A model generated the notes under the pieces. It made no database searches, was not told the DNA's origin, and saw nothing but the letters and a program-made list of their open reading frames with translations. A stretch of 64,000 bases of DNA from Planoprotostelium fungivorum (lineage: Eukaryota; Evosea; Variosea; Cavosteliida; Cavosteliaceae), in assembly GCA_003024175.1 (NCBI GenBank), contig MDYQ01000107.1, positions 1-64,000 on the forward strand, read 5' to 3'. A program made the translations under genes and the position numbers. Within the stretch, counting starts at the first letter, position 1. Every line of letters begins with the position of its first letter. Positions 11,401 through 23,825 of this stretch are shown here, piece by piece.

Positions 11401-14400
11401 AGAGATTCCACCATCTACGCACCACACATCGACACGCCCACCCTATTGCGGTCGATCGAGAGGATGAAGCAGATATCTCACCTCCTCTCTGGAATAGGAA
11501 TGAGAGTGAAGATGAAGATGGAGATACCCCAAGTGGATGTGTTCATTCCCTCCACCCATGGAGGGAAGATCAGGATGGGATTCCACCAGATGATCAGCGC
11601 ACTGGACACACAGGACAGAGCCACCATCATCGTTCGAGCCATGGAGATTCACGACATCCAAAGAGGAACATCTCAGTCTCTATTTCACATCATAGATCGA
11701 TCTGATCTGCTTCATTTGGAGATGTCTACGAGTTCTATCCGAACAGAGGTGACGGTAAAAGATCCGATCTCCTCTCACCTCGATTAGATCTGTAGAACGG
11801 AGATGAATGTAACTCCAACCTTGGTGGATCACCTGATGGATTACTACCTCTCCCTTCCCTCCTTCAAGATGCCCAGAATTGCACCACTCGATTACCATCA
11901 ACTCCTGAGATCTCTACCATTGGACAAGGCTTTCGATGTGTCCATCAACGTCTCACCTTCCACCATCGTCCTCTCATCGATGGTCACACCAGGATCGCAT
12001 CTGAGAATCAACACCGGTCACATGACCGTAGATCATCGAGATCACGTGACACTATCCATCCGTGGATTCCATGTCATCGGATGTGATTCGAGGTCGATGA
12101 CATCAGATGTCTTGAAATCGATGGATGTGACCATCGAATGCAAGAGAGAACCAGAGACGACCTTCCACTTGAACACTCACATCTCTGAAGCTGATGCTCT
12201 ATTGGACGACCTCATCATCGATGTCATGATGGACTTGTACGACACATGGTACCCCACCATACAGAAGATGAAGGAAGAGATGAACAAGAGGGTGAGGGAC
12301 ACTCTTGGATATCGAATGACATGTCGACAGTCCAACCACAAGAATACAGAGATGATGCATCCCACAGAGGGAGTGATGGCCATCCTCCATGTGAACATGA
12401 AGGGCTTATCCATGAGATGGAGGGGAAGGATGATGGAGAGAGAGGAGGAGAAGAATCTGCTCACCCTCACGAATGATGGAATCCACGTGATGATTCAGAC
12501 GGGAGGAGATCACAGCATCAAATTGGATGTGGGGATGAGAGAATGCAAGGCTCATCACTCGATACGAGCTGGACAGGACATGACCATCCTTCTCATCCAG
12601 AACATGGCTTCCAAGGTGACCCAGAAGAGAGATGCCATGGACCTTCTGTGTGTCGTTCAACAGGTGAAGCTCTTCTTTTCGGATGGATCAAGATGAATCG
12701 TGAACGAAATGGACTCAACTCATGCAGATGGAACACATCGTCGATACCGAGTACATGGTCTACCTCCTACGATTTGTAGATCAGAAGACGAGAAGGTATC
12801 CCGTGAGAGAACCAGAGAGGAGAGAGAGGAGTCATTCGAACGAAGGAATGACTATGAACCACCACTTGACATTCACAACGTACATGGCATTCGAGGTGGA
12901 TAGTGCCTTCCTGGGATGGTACAATCCGGTGGAGAACAAGTTCAGCGATGTCGTCAGAGCTTCCATACAGATGGAACTGAGCAAGAGTGGAGAGGCCATC
13001 GATGCATCCTTCCATGTACAGAGTGGACAGGACCATCAGGGTTGCCTGGAGACACGTCTATCGATGGTGCTACACAAGAACCATCACAGCTACCATGGCA
13101 ACTTGAAGATGGAGGACACCTCCGTACACGTGAACTCTTCCCTGGGCAGATCACTCCACAAGAGCTTAGAAGATGTGAAGGAGATCACTGATCTGATACC
13201 CTCCATGATGTCGAGAGGAGCAGAAAAGAGAGAAGGAAGAGAGAGGAGAGAAGGAAGGGAGAGGAGAGAGATGAGAGAGAAGAGGGAGACGTTGGAGATG
13301 GAGGTCGAGATGGGAATGATCCGATGCAGCATGATCTCCGATGATGGTAGAGTCCCCTCATTGATGGAGATCCAAATGGGAGGCATGAAGAATCACATTC
13401 ACATACCGGGAGACAATCGATTGAGACTCAGTGTCACTGGGAGATACTTTAATCTCTTCTCTACCTTCTGGGAACCACTACTCGAGCCCATCGATGTCGA
13501 TGTCATGGCAACCATGGATGGAGAGGGAAACAAGGAGATCGCCGTGTCCTTCTCCTCCTGCATCGACGTGACTCTCTCTACCTCATTGGCTCATTCGATT
13601 CGATATTGGTTGAATCCTTCATCCAACTATCACCCATTCATCATCAGAAATGATACCTGTCAACCCATGGCCTATAGGTGAGAGAGTCATCACCCAACGA
13701 ATCATCGTCTGACCCTCTTGTAGTCTCGATATGTGTGGAAAGATGATCGACGGAAGTGTCGATGCCCTGAGTCAATCGACATTGGAGATACCCTTCTACG
13801 AGGTGAGAGAGAACGAGAGACGATGGAATGACACCAATCAGATGGAGCAAGTGTCTGAATTGATGTCAGCCAAGATGAACATCACGTGGAATGAACGAAG
13901 GCTCTCCAATCTCTCTCTGCTTCCATCCTCCTCCATCTTCTCCCTCTCTCCTTCCAATGGAACCAGAGGAAACATCATCGCATACCAAGCCTCTCAGAGT
14001 CGAGAGGGAAGAGTCATCACGTTGGGATCACTGTACAGCATTCGAAATGATTGCACGAGAGACATCATCGTCAGAGTAACGAGAGGTAGTGACGCATGGG
14101 AGAGCACCATCGAGAGAGGAAGGAGATTGAGCATCCCATTGGAATACATCCTTGATGGAATCCTCTTCCTGAAGAGAGAAAACGAATCGTGGAGCGAAGG
14201 CATCGAGAGTACCAGATGGATGTCATCCACCATCGATGTCAACACCACAGACGAGAGGGGAGAGAAGAGACACATCACATGTGATGTCATCACGGGAAGG
14301 AACGGACAAGATACGTTGATGTGCCTGAGGGATCCCCTGGTCATACGAAACGCACTACCTACAGATCTGTACCTTCATCTGTCCGGAACAGATCATGTCA

Positions 14401-17400
14401 TCAAGGTACATCCTATATCACCATGGAAACATCTGACATGCATTCTAGATCGAAAAGTGCAGCTATCAAAAGTTGGATCGATTTGGAGAGAGAAACATTC
14501 CCTCTGTACGATTGAGATGTGGAACCGAAGAAGGATGGAGTCCAGAGGTTTCCATGGACACAGAGGAGGGACACGTCCTCCTGCCCTACCTCGATGGACA
14601 GATCTGCGTCTACATGAACAGAAGGAAGAAGGAAGAGAGGAGAGAGATCCTCTTCCACGTCAAGTGCTGGATCATCAACGACACAGAGTTCGATGTAGAG
14701 ATATCCGATCACTCGGAGAAGAGAAAGGGAACAGAAGGATGCAACATCCGAAGCATCGAGGAGGGAAGGAGCCTGAGAGAGTGGAGCCCCCTGTGGTACA
14801 CGGAGAAGGAGAGAGGAAGGCTATCCATGTGGTCCTCTGCACCTCACATCCGAGGAGGAAATCGAGACCCGAAGATCGAGCTGAAGATCAACGATGCGGA
14901 GGGTTTCGGAGGCTATCGATTCGATCTCATCGACAGTGGAGAGTGGAAGATCATCGATGAGAAGAACAATCGTCTGTGGAAGTTGGCCGTCACCGTCAGG
15001 CCCACCGGTGGAGACGATCTGGGATCCAGAATGGTCACGATCTCCCACAGATCTCTCATCTACAATCACTCCGATAGAATTCTGTACTATCGACAGATGG
15101 GATCTACGGAGATCTACACCGTACCTCAGGGAAGGATGTTCCCGTGTCAGATGAGATTGGGACTACCCGAGAGAGTTCAATTCAGTCTGGGAGAGGGTCA
15201 CCCGTGGACCTCTGGAGTCGACGTCGACATCATCGGGGAATCACACTTGATGTCCACCCATCAGGAGGGAGCTCAGCCTCGATTCATTCGATCCAGTGTC
15301 TCGATGCAATGCGGAAACACACTCTATCTACAATTGGACATAGAGCCAGAAGAATTCTCTCCTTATCGCATCGAGAACAGGACGAGATACGATGTCGTGG
15401 TCAATCAGAAAGATATTCCAGAGAAGAGGGTGGTGCCTGCAGGAAGGATGATCAAATATTCGTGGGACGATCTACAATCGTGTAGACGAGTGGAAGTGAC
15501 GCTGGGAGACGGAACACAGATCGGAGAGTTTCCATTGGAGCACGTGGGAACGACACCCAGCCCAGATCATCCTTTCCGTTCAGAGGTGAGATCAGATCAT
15601 GATGAGAAGAGATGATAAGAGAAGGGAATGACATAGAACAGGTGACAGTAGAGGGGAGGTGTCGAGTGATGACCCTTCGAGAGAACAACGATCTCATCTC
15701 TCACGTATCCCCTGTCATTCCTCCTGGAAGTACCCTCACTTTCAAACTATTCATCGCTCAGGTGAGATGTTCAACACGATGACAACAATGATACGATGCT
15801 GATGTCTACAGGTGATGATATCCATGGTGGATGATCTACCCAGAGAGGTACTCTTGGTGACCATGGAGAATGTGTACACCACTCTATTTCACAATGACAT
15901 AGAGACCTCTGGTTATTCATCCATCGGGTACACCCAAGTGGACGATCAACTGCTATTATCCACCCTACCTGTCTCTCTACAACCAGATAACGCACCCATC
16001 AATGTCAACCCAACATGCATTCCAGAAGAACACTTTATGGACATCAGCTTCCGCATCCTTCACAATTACAGAGATGTCACCTTCATTGATTCTCTCATCA
16101 TCAACAATCAACACAGCCTGGTGAGCATCATCCATCTCTCCTCCTCTGACCACTTCAGCAATACATTGATGCAGAGATGGTGAATGCTGTGCTGTCGATG
16201 TACCGATGCATCTATCCTTCAACAGAGGGTGTGCCTCACCTGAACCGAGGAGAGTACACACCATCAGAGGAGAAGAAGATGAGACCCATTCACATCCAGA
16301 GGTTCTTCCTGGGACCACTCTACAGTACCTTCTCCTTTGATTATCCCCTGCATCAGATGACATCGGGGAATACGTTAGAGACCATGTTGTATCCTCTGGT
16401 GGGCAAGATTTCCACCCTGCACAGAGGTCCTCTCATTCTTAAGCCTCTTCTCATCGAGGATGCTCTCTACGAACCTCACTTGTTGATGGAGGTGATATCG
16501 TCGGTGTCATCCATGATGAACTGAACCATGCAGGTGATCCTGTCCCATCTGTCCACTACCATGACGCGAGAGACCTTTAAATTGATTGGATCTGGAAACA
16601 TTCCGGACACACCGATGAGATTCATCGGCATCAACTTGGATGGAATGAAAGATCTTCTCGTCGATGGTTACCGAGCACAAGTGCCGAGGGACACACCGAG
16701 AGCAGACGAGATGACCCTAGAGAAGGGAAGGAGAGGTTCTGTGGTAGTCTACAACGAGGAAGAGAGGAAGGGAATGAGTCTGAACTACGGAGGGACGGAA
16801 TACAAGGTGGCAGCCGATGTGATGAGGAGGATCCCAGGATTCAGAGAGAACATGAGAGAGGGTGTCATGAGCCTCAGGTGGGGCCTCAAATCGGGGGCAA
16901 AGGGAGTGATCCAAGAGCCTTCGAAGGACTACGAAGCATCTGGACCGATGGGATTAGTCTCAGGTGTGGGAAAGGCCATCGTGGGTACCGTCAGGAGACC
17001 TCTCAGGGGCATTCGAACTTTGGGAAGTCGAACGAAGATGGCATTCATTCCATCCACCAGGAGCAGAGAGGGAGAGACACACAGGAAGAGACTACCCAGG
17101 TACATCGGAACGGCGAATGCTCTAGAGCCATACTCATTGGAGACCGCTTACCGTCAATTCTTATTGACGGTGGCAACGTCCACGGCTTACACAGGGGAAT
17201 GTGCCTTATGCGATCTCATCGTGGATGAATGCATCTACCTGCTCACCTCATCACGCATCCTCTGCATCAAGTTGTCGGATTTCTCAATTCAATGGGAGGT
17301 CACGATGAGAACTCTCCTTTCCATCCATCAGGTGAACCTCGTTCGATGACATCTTCTGATATGGTAGATGGGTGGACACATCGATGTCATCAAGGGAAGA

Positions 17401-17769
17401 GAAGAGGTCGTCGTGAGGAACGTGCACCAATGTGAACGCTTCGAACAATGCACGTGCATTATGCAACAACAACACATCGCTGCAAAGTTCTCCATCGCAT
17501 CCCTCAACCACACCGCATTGAATGATTTCGCGGATGCATGCAAGAGACAATGGTCCGACTATCACTGTTCGAACCTTATTGTAGATGTGAGCGAATGAAT
17601 GATGGTGGCACAGCTAACGAAATTACAGGCAAAGGCAGCATCGATCGAACAGAAAGAGGAGCTAGGAAGGAAGATCTATTTCAGACAAGAGCTGCAATTT
17701 TTTGGTGCTCTGAATCTCGAATCGAAGATGGGTCAAGTGAGGGAAGTGACCCCTGTAATGTCAGTATAA
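8427..17769 (+). CDS. VPS13: VPS13-family bridge-like lipid transfer protein
   Basis: More than 20 exons encode a protein of very roughly 2,700-2,900 residues. The N-terminus (NAINRYLLFGLF, later IGEFRVHIPWRN) is the chorein domain that starts the hydrophobic groove. A long middle of RBG-type repeats follows, including a charged Arg/Glu-rich insert near 13215-13310. From about 13620 to 15600 six repeats each carry an Asn-containing core (IIRNDT, SIRNDC, VIRNAL, IINDTE, IYNHSD, IENRTR), the signature of the VAB adaptor-binding domain. The C-terminus has the ATG2_C-like segment (16520-17060) and a PH-like end. The last exon (17631-17769) follows a 43-nt intron. VPS13 moves phospholipids at membrane contact sites. 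Which paralogue this is cannot be told from the sequence alone. Confidence 0.85.
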
Positions 17770-17794
17770 AATCTGATCCATGTACAATGAGCCT

Positions 17795-20700
17795 TTATTG
17801 TTCGGCCTCTTTCGCTGCCCTCTCTGCTTCCTCCTTGGCTCTCTGTGCCTTCACCTTCTCTAATATTCCCAGATGTGCTCCGTCCTTCACCTTTGTCGTT
17901 CCCTTTGATCTCTTTCCTCTGAATCGATTCTGCAGTTTGACGAGAGCGTCCACTTCTTGGTCGTTGAATGCGGTGAGTGGAGGCAGGGCGTGCTGCAACT
18001 CTTCCTTCTCTATCTCGGTCTGTGGGAGGCTCAGACTATGAATACATGAAACCGATTCACCTCGGCAAGCAGTAGCTTGTGATGTGATTTCGACATCGCC
18101 TCGTGGAGGTGAGGCTTCTCGTGGAGGGTCGACTTGTGTCTTCGCAGCTTGAAGTTACCTTCCTGTTCGTCCATCAATCCTTCAGATCACCGTGGTGCAT
18201 CACCTTGATGTTGGCAAAGAGGGTATCCACAACTCCGGCACCATCTGCGATCTGAACGTGGTTCTTCTCGTTCGTCTTTCGTTGCACCTTCTCCATGGGA
18301 TTCGAGCTGTCTGATGTTCCTCGTCAATCTCAAATGCTTCATCCTCCTTCTCACTCTTTGATTCAGCTCCTCCACCTGCTGCAGCCTTTGCGGCGGCGGC
18401 GGCAGCTCTCCTCTGTTCCTTCTCCAGCAACATCTTCTGCTTCAGATTGTCCGCCTTCGCTTTCTACTCCACGTGAGAACGATCGACGGCCCAATCTCCC
18501 ACCTCGAACTCTCTCGTGAAGCAATCGATCATCTTCAACACATCGATGAACTCTGAGCTATCCTCTCCGATGGTCTTCAAATAATCTGTGATGCTGTTCT
18601 CTAGTTTCTTTCCATCCTCTTGGAGGGATTGGATCGCACTCTCTGCTGATTCCGCAAATTGGGTCATCTTCTTGCTGTACAGACCTTCTCTCGTGTCAAT
18701 CTTTCATCGTGATGGATGATCTCACCACTCTCCGATGCAGATTGTTCGATCTCACTCTTCAGATTGTTCAGATCTTTCAGTAGATCGGAGATGGTGTTCT
18801 GAGTCGTGGTGACATCCACTGAGAAGAATGAGTCTCGATCAATCGTCCACCATCGCTCACCCTTCATGGCATTCTGCACGCAGGACAGATCCTCTGCAAT
18901 GTTGGAGAGGTGAGGATAGTGCTGATCGATCATCTTGTTCAGATAGTGATTCAGATTTGTCCTTCCCGTTGTGGCCTTCGATTCGTGGAGCTTGGCCAGT
19001 GTGTCCATCTTGAACCCATAAGCCAGCCCCCTCGTCGTGCCCGAGTTGAGATAATTTCCGATGGCCAGGACCATTTGGTTGATCTGTACCGTTCGATCTA
19101 CGATCATGATGTCATTCATCTCACCTGCATCAACTTTTCGGATGTGCTGAGGGTTTCGATGGTCTTCATGAGGGTGTTGAGATCCTCTCTCGCCTTGGTA
19201 GAATTGTAGTTGAACTTGGCCGCAAATTCCATTCCGGATAATTTCTCCTTCATCCTGGGGATGTCGGAGATATCGAGGTAGAATTTCTCCGCCTTGGCTA
19301 GTTTCTCCGGCTCGGGGTAGCTCTTCACGGTCTCTATCTCGTCCGGTCTACAACCCGTCAGTCGGTGACGTGTGATGACGTCATACAAAGACTCACAGTG
19401 GAAGGTACTTGAGGAGAGCCTCTACACTCTCTACGTTGAGGGTAGTGTCATCTGCATTGACGACAGCCCTCTTGATGGCCTCCGTTGGCATCTTGAATTG
19501 TGACAAGACGATCGCTGTCTCTCTTCAGCCATCGCTTCGTTCATCCTCATACTCACAGACGTTGTTGCTGCGTCTGGGGTCGAGCAGGCTGACCAATTGA
19601 TTCGCTTGCTTCTTGGCTGCCGCACTCTCCTTCGCTTCATCTTTCTCTACCTTGGGTGCTGCTGCGGGGTACAACGTCTCCAGATCCGATTCTAAGACAG
19701 TTCACTCGATGTACTATCTCACGAGGAAAGGTTCGCAGGGACATTCGATGAAAGATGAATCACCTGATATCTTGGCCACGATGGCATCATCGGTATCGAT
19801 GTTGGAGGGGAGTGACTTCCAATAGGCGGGTTGCTTGTTGGCGGGATATTTCGTCCAGAAGAAGGCCTTCAGCTTCGCCTTCACTGCGGGATGTCTCTTT
19901 CCACTCGCTCCTCCAACTGCCCTCGGTGCCCCAGGTGGTCCTGGTGGTCCCGGAGGTCCCGGTGGAGCTGGTGCTCCTACATGATATCAGTTCCGGTCAA
20001 ACGACATCATCTACAACTCACCGGGTGGTGGAGGTGGGCCCGGTGGGCCTGGTGGTGGAGGTGGTGCTCCACCGGGAGGGGGTGGTGGGGGTGGACCTCC
20101 CGCGTCTCCCCCTGGTGGGGGTGGTGGAGGGGGTGGACCTCCTGCATCTCCTCCCGGGGGTGGAGGTGGTGGGGGTGGACCTCCAGCGTCACCTCCCGGT
20201 GGCGGAGGTGGAGCGGGTGGGGCGGGTGGAGCGGCAGAATGATCGTCGGAGCCGGGTGGGGCTGGGGGTGGGGGAGGGGGTGGAGCAGAAGTGTTGGATT
20301 CGACGGGGGCTGGTGGAGCAGGAGCGGAGGATGTTGGCAGATGGAGAGATTGAGAGGAGAGGATATCTCTCAACTCGTAGAGGGAGAGAGAAGACTGATC
20401 CTCCTGTTTGTTCTGATCCAAAGTGACAGCCCTGTACAAGATCTTCTCTGCAAAATTCCACTGGAAGGATCTCTTCTCGTCCGACAAGACCAACAGATGC
20501 TGCATGATCGTCACGAGTGACTTTTCTGATTCGGATCCCTTGCACTTGGACGTGATCGCCTTGGCCATCGATTCTACGGAGGTGAGATCTACATCGCCGA
20601 TCATCTTCGCTTCATCCATCTCGGCCGAATCTTCGTCCATGTCTTCCAGATACACATCGATCTGCTTCAACAGATCCACATCATCTTGTCCCTTCCTGAC

Positions 20701-22461
20701 TTCGGCGTAGACCTGATGCATCCATCAGCACCCCATCGACGATGTCACTCACTCGGAAGATGTGGAGCTCATCGAGTTCGTCGCGGATCTTCTGTCTCGC
20801 ATCGATCGAATCGGGAGCGGAGGAGAGAGCGTTGATCATGTTGATGCAGGCGATCTTCAGATCGATCTCGGGTCTGTGTTCCAACAGATCCACCAGGAAC
20901 CAGAGACGTTGGGGGTGCTGTCACGGTTCAACCTTCGCGTGTCATCTTCATCTTCTCACCTGTTTGGATACAAGCTGATTGAAGGATTCTAACACGATGC
21001 GATAACCTTCGTCAGAGTAGATGGCGATGGCGGCCAACAGTTTCAAGACGGTGGCTCTCATGATCTGGTTGTTGGACGATTTGATGAGGGGGAGGAGTTG
21101 AAAGATGACTGCGTCGTCGTTCTCTATGATGATGTTGAAGGCGTGGCTGTTGTTCATGATGTCCTGGAAGCAGAGAATGAGACTGCTCTGACACACGACA
21201 GTCTCTAGACCTTCACTGTGTGAGCGAACGTATTGCATGATGATGATGATTAGGATGATGATGATGACATCCTACCGACTGTCGATTCGAATCGGATGAT
21301 GGTGTTGATGATGTACATCATTCCATTCAACTTGATGAATTGATCCAACCACTCTCCGTTAGCTGTCTTTAAGAGTCCTCTGTGAAGGATCAGGCACCAA
21401 TCAATTGTCGTTTGTTCTTTCGAATGGACAAAGATTCACCTCAGCTGCCTCAATTTGGGAAGAGCAAGTTTGGGTGTCAATTTCGACTTGAGCAGCTCGA
21501 CGTAATACTCGGGGTTCGTATCGTGTTCCGTGACATTCGTCGCTCTGTTTCGAACCAATTCGGTCTTGGTGACCCTCCTGACGTTACCCCACAGTGATCT
21601 CTTCGATGCGCTGGGGGATGACTCGCTCTTCTCTTCTTCTTGTTTGTCATCTCCGAGATTTCTGGAAGAGGAGAGGCTCGAGTGATTGGAAGGAATCAAT
21701 TCGGCCTATCGGGGATGAGATGGGTTGGGATGATGAAGAGATGGACGATGAGAAAGATGGAGTCACCGTTTCGAAAGCTCTTGCCAAGTCAGAATTATCC
21801 TTGGCCATGGAGAGGATCTGGTCTAATATACGCTTGTCCGCTTGGATCGTCTTTTCTAATATCTAAAATATCTCAGAAGACAGCTCATGAAATACTCTTC
21901 ACCTCTATCATCTCCAGTCTCTTCTGTGTGAGACCCTTCTTGTGCTCTTCTTCTTCCTTGGCTTGCTGGGCTCTAATTTTCTCAATCAGACTTCCACCTC
22001 CTGATGAATATTAGACGACATTGATCCGTGTCCGATGTTTACCGAAGGGGCTGATTGGTTTTCCATCCTTCTTGGCTCTGAATCGGGCTTGTAATTTAGA
22101 GAGAGCATCCACGTCCTTCTGATCGAAGGAATCGAGCGCTGGAAGCTCTTCCTCCGTGGATTGATGTTTATCATCTGCAGCGGGTGTCTCCTCTTTCTTG
22201 ACGGCTGTGACCTCTTTCTTCTCTTCTTCCTCTACACGTGGCTCTTCCCATGCATTCTTGATGGGCGGGCTTGGTGCAGTGGTCTCAAAATCGCTCGAAG
22301 ATTTGACGGCGGGTGGAGAGGATGGTGATTTCTGAGATCCTTTTTGATGTTCAGTCTCTGTATGTACGATGATAATCATTCTCACTCGGCGACTTGGGCG
22401 GAGATGGGCTTGCAGTATCCTTCTCTCGGTTCGACGAGAAGAGTTTGAAGAAGCCAGACAT
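17795..22461 (-). CDS. Diaphanous-related formin
   Basis: About 20 exons; ATG at 22461 (MSGFFKLFSS). Order: acidic N-terminal segment with an IQ-like motif (22120-22020) and coiled coil, GBD/FH3 armadillo region (about 21700-20600), FH1 with three PPPPPPPP-GGDAGG blocks (20300-19930), FH2 with lasso/linker WTKYPANKQPAYWKSLPS and the core GNYLNSGTTRGLAYGF (19900-18450), DAD (GAGVVDTLFANIK, about 18240-18200), then a tail with a second IQ-like motif and coiled coil ending at 17795. Formins nucleate and elongate unbranched actin filaments and are opened by Rho GTPases that displace DAD. The exon joint just upstream of DAD (about 18330-18240) is not resolved. The stop lies 26 bp from the VPS13 stop on the other strand. 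Confidence 0.9.
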
Positions 22462-22938
22462 GCTTCGCTCGCGCTCTTCTTCCTTGTGTAGGCCTACTGC
22501 GGAATGTGCCTCGGCTCCTGGAAACCAAACTTCTCAGGAAAGTTGATATTTTGACATTTTGAATTCCTTTGGCCTAATTTGCGTGAAAACCTTCGTTTTG
22601 CAGGAAGGCAACCGTGAATCAAGGGGAGAACGGGGCACGCGACCAATCATACGAAGCACTATGATCAGCACAGGGCTCGGATATTTTTGAGCTCATATAT
22701 ACCCCGATGACAGAGTGTCTACCGTACAAATATGGCACAGAGATCTGCTTCAGGCACAGACGGCATGAGTCAGCTAGGTCCTAGCCTCGTCAAACTTCAC
22801 CCGTGGACGCAGCACGGGCGATTTAGCGCCCACATCCAAGGAATGGAGACATTATTCCATATGTTTCCTCACCACGATTTCTGTCCATACTTTATCAATC
22901 TTTCGAGCACAATCGAACACCTGTAACAACACAACAAC
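22462..22938. other. Intergenic, divergent promoter region
   Basis: Some 480 bp between the formin start and a secreted protein gene. It contains a TATA-like stretch (22696) and an A/C-rich leader (AACAACACAACAAC) directly before the ATG at 22939. No gene seen. Confidence 0.5.
22696..22701 (+). promoter_or_regulatory. TATA-like element
   Basis: TATATA, in an otherwise mixed context, about 240 bp before the ATG of the secreted protein gene. A promoter role is inferred from position only. Confidence 0.25.
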
Positions 22939-23788
22939 ATGTCACGCATCACTTCTCTCCTCTTCCTCGCCGTTGTCTGTCTGGCATCTGCGGCACCACT
23001 CTTGAGCAACACACCTCTCGATCTCTTCAACCAGGGTGTGCTCAGAGACGGAATTCTCAACGGTTTCCGTGGATTAGGCGCCGGTCCTTCTCGTCGTTGC
23101 GGTGCGAAGTCGTTCAAATCATCACGGTCTCTGATCCATTCACAGACGAATGCGCACACGGTCTCCTTGGAGGACTTTTGGGAGTGAAGGGAATCGCCGT
23201 CACTGCGGCCTACCATACCAAGGTCTACGTCCACGCCGACATCTCCTCTGTCATCACCATCGATATCCCCACCGTGAACGGTCTCCTCTCTTCCGTCGAG
23301 GCCATCGTCGGTAGAATCACCACCATCGGAAACATCTTGGGCAAATCAGACAGCACCACCACCGTCCTGGCCGTCAAGGCGAAGGCTGACGTCGAAGTGA
23401 CTCTCGGAGTCGTCGCCGACATTGAGGTGAGATCCATCACAATCTCTCATCGCGGACCTCGTCTGATGGACGTGTGCAGGTCGCTCTCCCCGCCAACGTC
23501 GACGCTCTGTTCACCCAGAACCTCATCTTCGCCAAGGTCCAGATCGGAGTCTCCATCGATCTGTCCGCCGATGTCGATGTCGCCGCCACCTTGATCTCCC
23601 CCGTCCTCAACTTGGCCTCTTCTCTCACTGGTTCCGTGGGATGTTTGAGATTAGATCAGATCCAGAAGACCTGGTCCGTCGTCCCCACTCACTATGACTC
23701 TCAGACCGGCAGAGTTGCAGTGGACCTGAGCCACCAGAGAATCATCTCTGGTATCTACATCTTTGTCAACATCAAGGCTGAGATCTAA
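22939..23788 (+). CDS. Secreted protein of unknown function
   Basis: The ATG at 22939 opens a clear signal peptide (ITSLLFLAVVCLASAA). The frame changes between about 23060 and 23123; an intron of 47 nt (GTTTCC donor) or of 26 nt restores it, after which the frame is open to a second intron at about 23427-23480, a final exon and a TAA at 23786-23788. The mature protein is about 230 residues, rich in Val, Ile, Ala, Asp and Ser with many short beta-like stretches, few cysteines (for example DECAHG and GCLRLD) and a short beta-rich C-terminus. I do not recognise a family. A secreted or lumenal role is inferred from the signal peptide alone. Confidence 0.6.
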
Positions 23789-23825
23789 ATGCAGCGACTG
23801 TAAACAATAGATGTATTTCTACTCT

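Noticed and set aside
19755-20520. Plus-strand Gly/Trp-rich frames
   Set aside because: Antisense of the formin FH1 proline runs.
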